Assembly (NCBI GenBank): GCA_020845695.1
Contig: JADLFG010000015.1
Location: 124,001 to 188,000 of the forward strand
DNA: 64,000 nt
Reading direction: 5' to 3'
Source: Thermoleophilia bacterium
GTDB taxonomy: Bacteria > Actinomycetota > Thermoleophilia > Gaiellales > Gaiellaceae
The notes under the pieces were generated by a model, which had not been told where the DNA came from, did not search any database, and saw only the letters and a program-made list of their open reading frames with translations. Positions within the stretch are counted from its first letter, which is position 1. Each line of letters opens with the position of its first letter. The position numbers and the translations under genes are program-made. This document shows, one piece after another, positions 40,860 through 50,016 of the stretch.

Positions 40860-41957
40860 TCACGAGCGCGCGCCGCCGGGCCGGATCACGAGGTCGTCGA
40901 AGCGGATCTCGGCGGGCCCGGCCACGAACACCCCGGCCCGCCCGCGCGGCGCGCGCGCGGCCGCCGAAGCCACCTGCTCGCCGTCGACGGCCAGCCGCAG
41001 CTCGCCGCCGCCGCAGCTCGCCTCGAGCTCGTAGCGCCGGGCACCCGGGCGGATCGCCCGGTGGGAGACCCACTGCCCGTTCCCGGAGAGGACGGTGAGA
41101 ACGCCGGCCCTCGCCTCGAGCAGCGCGTACGTGCCGTTGGCGCCGACCGTGGCGGCGAGGAACGCGCCCTGGTCGCGGTAGGCGCAGACGATCCCGAAGC
41201 CGGCGTTCTCGGTCCGCGAGGGGTTGAGAGCCGTCACCCGAACGGTCGGGGCTCGCACGGCCCGCGGGCCGACGGCGGTGGCGTAGAAGGTGGAGCTCTT
41301 GACGCGCACGGCGAGCCGGCCGCCCACGTACGCTGCCGTGGCCCCTTCGTCGTCAAAGGTCTCGAAGCCGCTCCCGGGGTCGGAGAAGTGCTCGACGATC
41401 GCGGCCGGAGCGGCGGCCTCCGCGGCTGTGGACGCCAGCGCGGGCTCGTCGGGCCCGGCGGCCGGGGTTGCGGCGGCCGTCTCCGTGGCGGGCCCGGCCG
41501 CGGGCGTCAGCTCGGCCGGCTGCGCCAAAGGCTCCGGCGCGGCCGCGACGGGCGGCCCGTCCCCGCCACCGAGCACTCCGGCGATCGCAAGCGCCGCGCC
41601 AGCCACGACGAGACCCGCTCCGACCGCGCCGACGGCGACGAGCCTCCGGCGCTGCCGGCTCGACGCGACCTGCGCGGCGGCCACGTCGATGAACGTGTCG
41701 CCGAAGCAGAGGCGCTCGCCGCCGTGCAGCTCGACCGGGTGGCGGATCCGCCTTCCGTTCACGAACGTGCCGCTGCGCGTGCCGAGATCCTCGATGCGAT
41801 ACCCGCCCGGGACGGCGACAAGGACGGCGTGGCGCGGCTCGACCTCCCCGTCGCGCAGGACGAGCCCGCAGGAGCGGTCGCTCCCGACGAGGAAGCGCTC
41901 GCCCGCGATCCTGACGACCCGGCCGGCACCGGCGCCGGTGAGAACGCGCAGCCACAT
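40860..41957 (-). CDS. Degenerate FHA domain-transmembrane-LamG-like protein
   Basis: A 365-residue protein, first of the FHA-kinase run. The FHA fold is recognisable, but the three key phosphothreonine contacts are altered: Arg to Ser26 (VGSDRSC), Ser to Glu40 (EPRH) and Asn to Ser62 (TRSGTF). The membrane helix is at about 105-130. The ectodomain from residue 190 is a LamG-like beta domain (DPGSGFETF, AGFGIVCAYRD, GNGQW) homologous to the C-terminus of the lipoprotein at 27744-29390. It may have lost phosphopeptide binding and act only as a scaffold. Confidence 0.86.
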   Translation of the reverse strand: MWLRVLTGAGAGRVVRIAGERFLVGSDRSCGLVLRDGEVEPRHAVLVAVPGGYRIEDLGTRSGTFVNGRRIRHPVELHGGERLCFGDTFIDVAAAQVASSRQRRRLVAVGAVGAGLVVAGAALAIAGVLGGGDGPPVAAAPEPLAQPAELTPAAGPATETAAATPAAGPDEPALASTAAEAAAPAAIVEHFSDPGSGFETFDDEGATAAYVGGRLAVRVKSSTFYATAVGPRAVRAPTVRVTALNPSRTENAGFGIVCAYRDQGAFLAATVGANGTYALLEARAGVLTVLSGNGQWVSHRAIRPGARRYELEASCGGGELRLAVDGEQVASAAARAPRGRAGVFVAGPAEIRFDDLVIRPGGARS

Positions 41958-42010
41958 GTCGCGGAGCCGAGTCTAGTCACCGGTCCTGTCGGCGCCCGCC
42001 GGCGCGCGGG

Positions 42011-44623
42011 CTAGCCGCCGACGGCGACCGCGACCACGCCGCGCTGGGCCAGCGCCGCCTGGGCGGCGGCGAGGCGCGCGAGCGGAACACGGTAGGGCGA
42101 GCAGGAGACGTAGTCGAGGCCGAGCCCGTGGCAGAACTCGACCGAGCGGGGATCGCCACCGTGCTCGCCGCAGATCCCGAGCTTCACGTCGGGCTTCGCC
42201 GTCCGGGCGCGCTCGACCGCGATCCGCATCAGGTCGCCGACCCCGTCCGTGTCCAGCGTCTCGAACGGGTTCGCGGCGAGCACCCGGTCGTCGAGATAGC
42301 GGGTCAGGAACTTCCCCTCGGCGTCGTCACGGGAGAACCCGAGCGTCGTCTGGGTGAGGTCGTTCGTGCCGAAGCTGAAGAAGTCCGCGACCCCGGCGAT
42401 CTCGCCGGCCCGCACGCACGCGCGCGGCAGCTCGATCATCGTGCCGACCCGGTAGGAGATCTCGCGGTCGGCCCGCTCGAGCTCGGCTGCGGCCGTGTCC
42501 AGCGTCAGCTCCCGCAGTCGCCTGAGCTCCTCGGCGAAGCCGACGAGCGGGTGCATGATCTCGACGAGCGGAGCCGAGCCGGTGCGCTCCTCGACCACCA
42601 GGGCTGCCCGTACGATCGCCCGCACCTGCATCTCGTAGATCTCCGGGTAGAGCAGGCCGAGCCGGCAGCCACGGGTCCCGAGCATCGGGTTCGCCTCCCG
42701 GAGCGAGCGGATCCGGGCGGCCATCTCGGGCGTCTCGGCCTGGTCGAGCGGGGGCAGGAACTCGTGCAACGGCGGGTCGAGCAGCCGGATCGTCACGGGC
42801 AGGCCCGCCATCGCCTCGAAGATCCCCTCGAAATCGGCCTGCTGGAAGGGGAGCAGCCGCTCGAGCGCGCGACGCCGCTCGTCCTCGGAACGGGCCATGA
42901 TCATCTGCCGCACGAGCGGCAGACGCTCCTCGGCCATGAACATGTGCTCGGTGCGGCAGAGTCCGATCCCCTCGGCGCCGAGCTCGCGCGCCTTCGCCGC
43001 GTCCTCCGGCGTGTCCGCGTTCGCGCGCACGCGGAGCTGGCGGACGCCGTCGGCCCACGCGAGCACCGTCTCGAAGTTCTCGTCCATCTCCGGCGGCACG
43101 AGCGGCACCTCGCCGGGGATCACGCGGCCCGTGCTGCCGTCGATCGTGAGCACGTCCCCCTCGCGGAAGACGCGGCCGGCGATCGTTGCCTGTCCCGGCT
43201 CGAGCGTCAGCGCGTCGCAGCCCGTCACGGCCGGCTTGCCCATCCCGCGTGCGACGACGGCCGCGTGCGACGTCATGCCGCCGTGAGCGGTGAGGACGCC
43301 TCGGGCCCAGATCAGGCCGTGGATGTCGTCCGGGGTCGTCTCCCAGCGCACGAGCAGGACGTCCTCGCCCGCACGGCCGCGCTCCTCGGCCGTGTCGGCG
43401 TCGAACACGACGAGTCCGGTGGCGGCACCGGGGGACGCGTTCAGGCCCTCGGCGATCACCTCGACCTCGGCTTCCGGGTCGATCATCGGGTGGAGGAGCT
43501 GGTCGAGCTGCCCCGGGTCGATCCGGGCGACCGCCTCCTCGCGGGAGATCAGGCCCTCGCCGGCCATATCGACGGCGATCCGCAGCGCCGCCCGGGCGGT
43601 GCGCTTCCCGGTCCGGGTCTGGAGCAGGTAGAGCCTCCCCTCCTCGACCGTGAACTCGATGTCCTGCATCTCGCGGAAGTGGCGCTCGAGGCGCTCGAGC
43701 GTCGCGACCAGCTCCGCGTACGCCTCCGGCAGGAGCTCGGCCATCCGCTCGATCGGCTCAGGCGTCCGCGCCCCGGAGACCACGTCCTCGCCCTGGGCGT
43801 TGACGAGGAACTCCCCGAACAGGCGCGGCTCGCCCGTCGCCGAGTCACGGGTGAAGGCGACGCCCGTTCCGGACGTGGCCCCCTTGTTGCCGAACACCAT
43901 CTGAACGACGTTGGCGGCGGTGCCGAGGTCGTCCGGGATCCCGTTCGCGCGCCGGTAGACCTGAGCGCGCGGCGTGTCCCACGAGTCGAAGACGGCCCTG
44001 ACCGCGCGCAGGAGCTGGTCACGCGGGTCGTGCGGGAACGGCCGGCCGGTGGCGTCGGCGTAGATCCGCTCGAAGCGCCCGGCGAGCTCGGCCAGGTCGC
44101 CCGCGTCGAGCTCGACGTCGTTGCGCACGCCGCGGTCGCCCTTCAGCCGCGAGAGCTCCCGCTCGAAGAGCTGGCCGTCGATGCCCTCGACCACCTCCCC
44201 GTACATCTGCACGAGCCGCCGGTACGCGTCGGCGGCGAAGCGCGGGTTCCCCGTCGCCTTGCCGAGCGCGACCGCGGTCTCCGCGTTCAGGCCGAGGTTG
44301 AGGATCGTGTCCATCATCCCCGGCATCGAGATCGCGGCACCGGAGCGAACCGACACGAGCAGCGGGTCCTCCGGGTCGCCGAAGCGCTTGCCGGTCTCGG
44401 CCTCGAGGCGCGCGACGTGCTCGTCGATCTCCGCTGCCGCCCCGGCCGGGAGCTCCCCGCCCGAGCGCATGTACGCGACGCATGCCTCCGTCGTGACGAC
44501 GAAGCCGGAGGGAACCGGGATCCCGAGCGCGCGCATCTGCGCGAGCCCCGCGCCCTTGCCCCCGAGGAGTTCCCGTCCGACCCCGGCGGCGTCGCCGTAG
44601 TTGTGCACGTAACGGTCTGTCAT
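42011..44623 (-). CDS. ppdK: Pyruvate, phosphate dikinase
   Basis: An 870-residue enzyme interconverting pyruvate, ATP and Pi with phosphoenolpyruvate, AMP and PPi. The N-terminal nucleotide-binding domain starts RYVHNYGD and has GGKGAGLAQM and RSGAAISMPGMMDTILNLG. The phosphohistidine domain has GGMTSHAAVVARGMGKPAV with the catalytic His and the regulatory Thr two residues before it. The PEP domain ends with GICGEHGGDPRSV and SCSPYRVPLARLAAAQ. Its regulator, PpsR, is encoded at 46184-47041. The start fits the standard N-terminus. Confidence 0.96.
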   Translation of the reverse strand: MTDRYVHNYGDAAGVGRELLGGKGAGLAQMRALGIPVPSGFVVTTEACVAYMRSGGELPAGAAAEIDEHVARLEAETGKRFGDPEDPLLVSVRSGAAISMPGMMDTILNLGLNAETAVALGKATGNPRFAADAYRRLVQMYGEVVEGIDGQLFERELSRLKGDRGVRNDVELDAGDLAELAGRFERIYADATGRPFPHDPRDQLLRAVRAVFDSWDTPRAQVYRRANGIPDDLGTAANVVQMVFGNKGATSGTGVAFTRDSATGEPRLFGEFLVNAQGEDVVSGARTPEPIERMAELLPEAYAELVATLERLERHFREMQDIEFTVEEGRLYLLQTRTGKRTARAALRIAVDMAGEGLISREEAVARIDPGQLDQLLHPMIDPEAEVEVIAEGLNASPGAATGLVVFDADTAEERGRAGEDVLLVRWETTPDDIHGLIWARGVLTAHGGMTSHAAVVARGMGKPAVTGCDALTLEPGQATIAGRVFREGDVLTIDGSTGRVIPGEVPLVPPEMDENFETVLAWADGVRQLRVRANADTPEDAAKARELGAEGIGLCRTEHMFMAEERLPLVRQMIMARSEDERRRALERLLPFQQADFEGIFEAMAGLPVTIRLLDPPLHEFLPPLDQAETPEMAARIRSLREANPMLGTRGCRLGLLYPEIYEMQVRAIVRAALVVEERTGSAPLVEIMHPLVGFAEELRRLRELTLDTAAAELERADREISYRVGTMIELPRACVRAGEIAGVADFFSFGTNDLTQTTLGFSRDDAEGKFLTRYLDDRVLAANPFETLDTDGVGDLMRIAVERARTAKPDVKLGICGEHGGDPRSVEFCHGLGLDYVSCSPYRVPLARLAAAQAALAQRGVVAVAVGG

Positions 44624-44747
44624 CGACCCGACTCTACCGCGGGGGCGGGCGGCCGCGACGCCCGATCGGATCACCCGTTCGGGCGAGGCCGGAGCGGGAA
44701 CCTTCGAGCGGCGGCCGCGGTCCGAGCTGCAACGAAAGGAGCTGACG

Positions 44748-45752
44748 ATGAGAACGCAGATGACCCGGAAGAGGAAGGCCATGGCCGCGACGCTCGCGCT
44801 CCTGCTCGCGCTCGGGGCGGCCACCCTCGCCGTCGCCTGCTCGGGCGGCGACGGCGAGTCGAGGAGCGCGGCGACCGTTGCGGAGTTGGAGGTCTTCGCC
44901 GGAGCCGAGCCGTCGCCCACCGCCGCCGAGGAGCCGTCCATGGAGGACGCCGGCGGCGATCGCGGCGAGTACGCCGAGGCCGCCCCCGCGGAGATGCCGG
45001 TCGCGGAGCTCGCCGACCTGCCCGAGCTGCCGGCGGGCGGGCCGCGCGTGATCCAGACCGCGTCGTTGACGCTCGCGGTCGATCGCGGCGAGTTCGAGGA
45101 GGCGATCGACCGTGCACGGACGATCGCGGCCGGGCTCGGCGGCTTCGTGACGAGCTCGTCGGCAAGCCAGGGCCCGGATGAGCGTCTCGTCCGCGGCACC
45201 CTCGTGATCCGCGTCCCCTCGCGCGCCTACGCGCAGGCGATGTCGCAGCTCGCGAGACTCGGCACCGTCAAGGGTCGCGAGGAGGCGGGCCAGGACGTCT
45301 CCCAGCAGTACGTCGACCTCGAGGCGCGCGAGCGCCATCTCGAGGCTCTCGAGCGCCAGCTTCTCACCTTCCTCGGCCAGACGCAGACGATCGCCGACGC
45401 GCTCGTCGTGCAGGATCGCCTGAACCAGGTGCAGCTTCAGCTCGAGGAGATCCGGGGCCAACTTCGCTACCTCGACGATCAGACCTCGTTCTCGACCATC
45501 AGCCTGACCGTCGCCGAGCGGGGCACGCCCGCCGTCGCCCCGAAGGACGGCGGCTGGCGCCTCGGCGACGCCTGGGAATCCGCCGTCGACGGCTTCTTGA
45601 AGGTGATCGGCGGCGTCTTCGTCGGCCTGGCCACCGCCGGCCCGGTGCTCGCGGGCCTCGCCGTCGCGTTCCTCGTCTGGCGGATCGTCCGCCGCCGCCG
45701 CCGCAGCAGCGTCGAGCCGCCTGCCCGACCCTCCGAGCCCGCGACGTCGTAG
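44748..45752 (+). CDS. DUF4349 domain-containing lipoprotein
   Basis: A 334-residue protein. A signal peptide with lipobox LAVACSGG is followed by an acidic linker. The DUF4349 core (about 100-275) starts with RVIQTASLTLAVDRGEFEEA and has VIRVPSRAYAQAMSQL and a long coiled coil (ARERHLEALERQLLTFL). A C-terminal membrane helix (FVGLATAGPVLAGLAVAFLV) ends in an Arg-rich tail. Having both a lipid anchor and a membrane helix suggests a coiled coil bridging two points of the membrane surface. Function unknown. AAAGGAG precedes the ATG. Confidence 0.85.
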   Translation: MRTQMTRKRKAMAATLALLLALGAATLAVACSGGDGESRSAATVAELEVFAGAEPSPTAAEEPSMEDAGGDRGEYAEAAPAEMPVAELADLPELPAGGPRVIQTASLTLAVDRGEFEEAIDRARTIAAGLGGFVTSSSASQGPDERLVRGTLVIRVPSRAYAQAMSQLARLGTVKGREEAGQDVSQQYVDLEARERHLEALERQLLTFLGQTQTIADALVVQDRLNQVQLQLEEIRGQLRYLDDQTSFSTISLTVAERGTPAVAPKDGGWRLGDAWESAVDGFLKVIGGVFVGLATAGPVLAGLAVAFLVWRIVRRRRRSSVEPPARPSEPATS

Positions 45753-45843
45753 ACCGGGCGCTCGCCAGGACACGACGGGGGCGGGCCGTGACCCGCCTCC
45801 GCCGTGTCCGCGGCCGGGGCCAGCCAGCCCTTCTCGCGCGAGA

Positions 45844-46018
45844 TCTGAGTCCTCGCGACTCAAGGGGTCTGACCCCGGGGTCAGACCCCCGGCGCCCCGA
45901 TTCCGACCCCGGCCCGACCGCTCCTCCCGAGCGCGGCGACATCTGGTGGGAGGAAAGACTCGTCACGCAGAATCTGAGTCTCCTCGACTCAAGGGGTCTG
46001 ACCCCGGGGTCTGACCCC
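45844..46018. repeat. Two copies of a composite hairpin plus GGGGTC(A/T)GACCCC element
   Basis: Copy 1 (45844-45889) and copy 2 (45973-46018) each contain TCTGAGTC, a short loop and GACTCAAG, forming a hairpin, followed by two tandem 13-bp palindromes GGGGTC(T/A)GACCCC. About 83 bases separate them. The composite unit is more elaborate than the simple triplet at 24352-24390. The second copy lies inside the 3' end of a small membrane protein gene. Confidence 0.75.
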
Positions 46019-46187
46019 CCACGGGGGCTCGGCGGCGCGGGGCCCGCTCGGCAAGCCAGGCGACGAGCCGCACGCCGATCCAGACCGGGGTGAAGAGCAC
46101 GTAGAAGACGAACAGGCAGCCGGCGAGCAGGAGCAACCACAGCGGCCACCAGTAGAAGGGGACGGGCGGCTTCTCGCGGGCGCTCAT
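45963..46187 (-). CDS. Small membrane protein with repeat-encoded tail
   Basis: A 74-residue protein with one or two hydrophobic helices (WWPLWLLLLAGCLFVFYVLF, PVWIGVRLVAWLA). The last ~18 residues (GGQTPGSDPLSRGDSDSA) are encoded by the REP-like repeat at 45973-46018, so the reading frame was probably extended by repeat insertion. Its start overlaps the ppsR stop (ATGA), supporting expression with ppsR. Function unknown. Confidence 0.6.
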   Translation of the reverse strand: MSAREKPPVPFYWWPLWLLLLAGCLFVFYVLFTPVWIGVRLVAWLAERAPRRRAPVGGQTPGSDPLSRGDSDSA

Positions 46188-47041
46188 CTCGGCCGGCGCG
46201 CCTCGCGCTCCGCCGCCTCGACCCGGCGCAGCTCGACCAGGCGTACAATTCGGTACGCGGTCTCCTCGATCGCGAGGGTGGACACCTCGATCACGGGGCA
46301 GCCGAGGCGGCGGAAGACCTGCTCGGCGTGCTCGAGCTCCTCGTAGACGTCGTCGAGCTCCGCGTACGACCGTGTTGAGCCCCGCATCTGGCGCACCCGC
46401 CGCTCGCGGATCTCGGCGAGCAGCTCAGCCCGCAGCGTGACGCCGACGACGCGGGCCGGCTCGACCTCGTACAGCTCGGCCGGGGGCTCGATTCCCTTCA
46501 CGAGCGGCACGTTCGCCGCCTTGTAGCCGAGGTAGCCGAGGTAGATCGAGAGCGGCGTCTTCGACGTGCGCGAGACCCCGACGAGCACGACGTCGGCCTC
46601 CCGGAGGCGGCGAATCGACGCGCCGTCGTCGGCCTGCACCGCGAACTCGATCGCCTCGACCCGCTTGAAGTAGCTCGTGTCGAGCACCGGCAGCGCGCCC
46701 GGCTCCCCCTTCGCGGGCAGCCCCGACACGCGCGCGACCGCGTCGATCGGATGCCCGAGCAGATCGCAGTAGTGAAGCCGGTAGCGCCGGCAGAGATCGC
46801 GCATCCGGTCGCGGTAGGCCGGGTCGACGAGCGTGTAGACGACCACCGCGCGCCGGCCGCGGGCGCGCCGCGCGGCGAGCTCGATGTCCTCGGCGCAGGT
46901 GACTCGCGGATGGCGAACGACCTCGAACTCGAGCTCCGGGAACTGCACCTCGACCGCCTGCACCACCCGCGTCGCCGTCTCCCCCGTCGCGTCCGAGATC
47001 ACGTGGAGCTCGACCGGGCCCGCTGGGGCGACGTCGGTCAT
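46184..47041 (-). CDS. ppsR: PpsR/PDRP-type bifunctional kinase-pyrophosphorylase (DUF299)
   Basis: A 285-residue DUF299 protein. HVISDATGETATRVVQA at the N-terminus and the P-loop-like GVSRTSKTPLSIYLGYLGYKAANVPLV are diagnostic. The family uses ADP to phosphorylate, and phosphate to dephosphorylate, a Thr next to the catalytic His of PPDK or PEP synthetase, switching it off and on. With ppdK 1.5 kb away, PPDK is the likely target. It starts inside a 4-base overlap with glyS. Confidence 0.93.
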   Translation of the reverse strand: MTDVAPAGPVELHVISDATGETATRVVQAVEVQFPELEFEVVRHPRVTCAEDIELAARRARGRRAVVVYTLVDPAYRDRMRDLCRRYRLHYCDLLGHPIDAVARVSGLPAKGEPGALPVLDTSYFKRVEAIEFAVQADDGASIRRLREADVVLVGVSRTSKTPLSIYLGYLGYKAANVPLVKGIEPPAELYEVEPARVVGVTLRAELLAEIRERRVRQMRGSTRSYAELDDVYEELEHAEQVFRRLGCPVIEVSTLAIEETAYRIVRLVELRRVEAAEREARRPR

Positions 47042-48996
47042 CGCGGGATCAGGGAGAAATCGCCGAGCCTCCCGACCGTGTCCCGTACGTCGAGGAGGAG
47101 CCGCAGCCGGTTGGCGCGCACCGCCGAGTCCTCGGCCATCACGAGCACCTCCTCGAAGAAGCGGTGAAGCGGCGGGCCGAGCTCGGCGGCGACGGCGAGC
47201 CCGCCGTCGAAATCACCCTCGGCCAGCGCGGTCTCGAGCCGTGGAGCGACACGGTCGAGCGCCTCGACGACCGCCCGCTCGGCCGGCTCGACGAGCAGCC
47301 CGGGATCGAGCTGCCCCGCCGCCCCTTCCTCCTTGCCCGCGAGCCGGGCCGAGCGCGTGTACGGCGTGTGGACGGCCTCTAGCCGCTCGTCGGAGAGCCG
47401 CGACAGCGCGAGCGCGAGGCTCGCGACCTGCCCGAGCCGGGGCAGACCGGCTGCGCGCGCGGCCCGCACGAGCTCGACGCGGACGTCGAGCAGGCCCTCG
47501 AGGCGCTCGGCGACGAAGTCGTCGACGTCGCCGGGTGGCTCGGGCGACACGTCGGCGCCCTGCTCGCGCAGAAGCCGGTGGGCGACGGCGACGAGCTTCC
47601 CGACCTCGACCGGGAACGCGCTCGCCATCGCGAGCCGGCAGAGCCCGATCGCCGCCCGCCGCAGCCCGTAGGGGTCGCGGGTGCCGCTGGGACGCTCGCC
47701 GAGCGAAAACGCCACGGTGAGGTTGTCGATCCGCTCGGCGACCGCCAGCACCCGCCCCGCCTCCGAGGCCGGCAGCGGGCCACCGGCGCTGTCCGGCAGG
47801 TACTGCTCCTCGATCGCCGCGCAGACGGCCTCCGGGTAGCCGGCCAGCCGGGCGTACTCGGCGCCGATGTGACCCTCGAGCTCCGGGAACTCCCGCACGA
47901 GCTCGGCTGCCTGGTCGGCCTTCGCGAGCCGGGCCGCCTCGCGGGACGCGTCGCCGCCGCCAAGCTCCGCGACAAGCCGGGCGAGCCGGGCGGTCTTGTC
48001 GGCCATGCTGCCGGCACCGGCGACGAACGTGATCGTGCCGAGCATCGCCGCCAGTTCGTCGATTCCCCTCGCCACGTCCCGCTCGAACGTGAACGCGGCA
48101 TCCTCGAGCCGGCCCTCGAGCACCCGCTCGTTGCCCGCTCGCACGAGCTTCGGGTCGCCGCCGTTCGCGACGAACGCGAAGCAGGCACCGCCGAGAGGCA
48201 GGTAGCGCTGGTGTGACTGCATCGCGGTCACGACGACGCGCTCGGGCAGCGCGAGAAAGCGCTCGGCGAAGGCGCCGGTGTAGACGCACGGGTTCTCGAC
48301 CAGGTGGACGACCTCGTCGAGGACGCCACCGGGGTCGCTCCAGCCGCCGATCGAGTCGAGTGCCTCGACGATCGCGCGGCGCCGCTCGACCGCGTCCGGC
48401 TCGACCCCGTGCGCGCGCAGGGTTGCCTCGTAGGCAGCGGCGTCTGGGATCTCGATCGGGCCGCTCGTGAATCGGTGCCCGTGGGAGGTCGCTCCCGACG
48501 GTACGCCCTCGAGCTCGACCGGGACGGTCTCCCCGTCGAGCATCGCGACGAGCCACCGGACCGGGCGCGAGAAGCGCTGCCCGCCGGCGCGCCACACCAT
48601 CGACTTGCCGAACGCGAGCCCGTCGACGATGGTGCGCAGCCTGCCCGGCAGCATCTCGGCGAGGCGCACGCCCGGGATGACCGCGTACACGTGCCCGTCG
48701 CGGCGCTCGAGCTCTTCGACCGCAACCCCCGCCCCGCGCGCGAACCCCGCCGCCGCCTTGGTCGGCAGCCCGTCCTCGCCGAACGCGACCCGCTCGGAGG
48801 GGCCGCGACGGTTCTCGTCGGGGGTCCGCTCCGGCAGGTCGGAGACCACCACGGCGAGCCGCCGCGGCCCGACGAGCACCTTCGCCGGCTCCTTGCCGAG
48901 CAGGGTCAGGCAGAGACGGGGCAGCTGCTCGGCTGCCTCGCGGCACGCCGACGCGGGTAGCTCCTCGCAGCCGATCTCAAGTAGCAGCGTCGGCAT
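47038..48996 (-). CDS. glyS: Glycyl-tRNA synthetase beta subunit
   Basis: A 652-residue protein starting [21 protein letters not shown], the standard GlyS N-terminus. [21 protein letters not shown], an HD-like central region ([21 protein letters not shown]) and a C-terminal anticodon-binding DALR-like helical domain follow. The beta subunit binds tRNA-Gly and works with GlyQ as a heterotetramer. It overlaps glyQ by 20 bases and ppsR by 4. Confidence 0.95.
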   Translation of the reverse strand: MPTLLLEIGCEELPASACREAAEQLPRLCLTLLGKEPAKVLVGPRRLAVVVSDLPERTPDENRRGPSERVAFGEDGLPTKAAAGFARGAGVAVEELERRDGHVYAVIPGVRLAEMLPGRLRTIVDGLAFGKSMVWRAGGQRFSRPVRWLVAMLDGETVPVELEGVPSGATSHGHRFTSGPIEIPDAAAYEATLRAHGVEPDAVERRRAIVEALDSIGGWSDPGGVLDEVVHLVENPCVYTGAFAERFLALPERVVVTAMQSHQRYLPLGGACFAFVANGGDPKLVRAGNERVLEGRLEDAAFTFERDVARGIDELAAMLGTITFVAGAGSMADKTARLARLVAELGGGDASREAARLAKADQAAELVREFPELEGHIGAEYARLAGYPEAVCAAIEEQYLPDSAGGPLPASEAGRVLAVAERIDNLTVAFSLGERPSGTRDPYGLRRAAIGLCRLAMASAFPVEVGKLVAVAHRLLREQGADVSPEPPGDVDDFVAERLEGLLDVRVELVRAARAAGLPRLGQVASLALALSRLSDERLEAVHTPYTRSARLAGKEEGAAGQLDPGLLVEPAERAVVEALDRVAPRLETALAEGDFDGGLAVAAELGPPLHRFFEEVLVMAEDSAVRANRLRLLLDVRDTVGRLGDFSLIPR

Positions 48997-49846
48997 CCGG
49001 CTCCAGGAGCTCGACGTAGAGCTGCGCCACCCGCCGAGCCAGGTTGCGCACGCGGGCGATGTAGGCGGCGCGCTCGGTGACCGAGATCGCGCCACGGGCG
49101 TCGAGGAGGTTGAACGCGTGCGAGCACTTCAGCACCTGGTCGTAGGCGGGCAGCGGCAGCCGCGCGGCGACGAGCTGGCCGCACTCGGCCTCGTGCTCGC
49201 CGAAGCGGCGCATGAGCACGTCCGTGGGCGCATGCTCGAAGTTGTAGGCCGACCACTGGCGCTCGTTCTCCCGGTAGACGTCGCCCCAGGTGATCCCGGG
49301 CGCCCACTCGATCTCGAAGGCCGTCCGCTTGCCCTGGAGGAACATCGCCAGGCGCTCGAGGCCGTACGTGATCTCGGCGGGGACGAGGTCGAGGTCGAGG
49401 CCGCCGAGCTGCTGGAAGTACGTGAACTGGGTCGCCTCCATCCCGTCGATCCAGACCTCCCAGCCGAGCCCCCAGGCGCCGAGCGTCGGCCCCTCCCAGT
49501 CGTCCTCGACGAGCCGCACGTCGTGCGCGCGCAGGTCGATCCCGATCGCCTCGAGCGAGCCGAAGTAGAGATCGAGGACGTCGTCGGGGGCCGGCTTCAG
49601 GATCACCTGGTACTGGAAGTAGTGCTGGAAGCGGAACGGGTTCTCGCCGTAGCGCCCGTCGGTCGGGCGGATCGACGGCTCCACGTACGCGGTCCGCCAG
49701 GGTCGCGGCCCGAGGCACCGCAGCGCGGTCGCCGGGTTGAAGGTACCGGCGCCGACCTCCGTGTGGTACGGCTGCATGATCACGCACCCCCGGTCGGCCC
49801 AGTAGCGCTCGAGCGTCATGATCGTCTGCTGGAACGTCGCGGCCAC
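48977..49846 (-). CDS. glyQ: Glycyl-tRNA synthetase alpha subunit
   Basis: A 289-residue class II catalytic subunit. [45 protein letters not shown] (motif 2) and [21 protein letters not shown] are characteristic. GTG 49846 is used because the family N-terminus ([13 protein letters not shown]) starts just after it; the ATG at TLERYW would trim it by nine residues. Many actinobacteria use a single-chain GlyRS instead, so the alpha/beta form is a lineage marker. Confidence 0.95.
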   Translation of the reverse strand: MAATFQQTIMTLERYWADRGCVIMQPYHTEVGAGTFNPATALRCLGPRPWRTAYVEPSIRPTDGRYGENPFRFQHYFQYQVILKPAPDDVLDLYFGSLEAIGIDLRAHDVRLVEDDWEGPTLGAWGLGWEVWIDGMEATQFTYFQQLGGLDLDLVPAEITYGLERLAMFLQGKRTAFEIEWAPGITWGDVYRENERQWSAYNFEHAPTDVLMRRFGEHEAECGQLVAARLPLPAYDQVLKCSHAFNLLDARGAISVTERAAYIARVRNLARRVAQLYVELLEPDADAAT

Positions 49847-50016
49847 GGGGACGCATCCTAGATGCTCGATCGCTGATTGCCCGGAACCGTGGCACCGCCG
49901 GATGGCGGCCGTTACCGTCGCCCGAGTCGACGCTCGCCCGCCACCCGTGCTCGGTCTCGGCCGCCCCCGACGGCACCGCAATCACCGATCAACCATCCAG
50001 CGGCGGACGCCCGGGT

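Noticed and set aside
42128..45181. A 1017-codon open frame on the plus strand
   Set aside because: It is antisense to ppdK, full of Arg/Gly/Asp low-complexity sequence and explained by high GC at third codon positions of the opposite strand.
45788..46093. Plus-strand frame of 101 codons across the repeats
   Set aside because: It is built from the REP-like elements and low-complexity Arg/Pro sequence, with no ribosome site or family match.
49887..49899. T-box-like sequence upstream of glyQ (GGCGGTGCCACGG on the minus strand)
   Set aside because: It resembles the T-box core, but the four bases that pair with the tRNA acceptor end read CGGT instead of the UGGA expected for glycine, and no stem I or terminator is visible.
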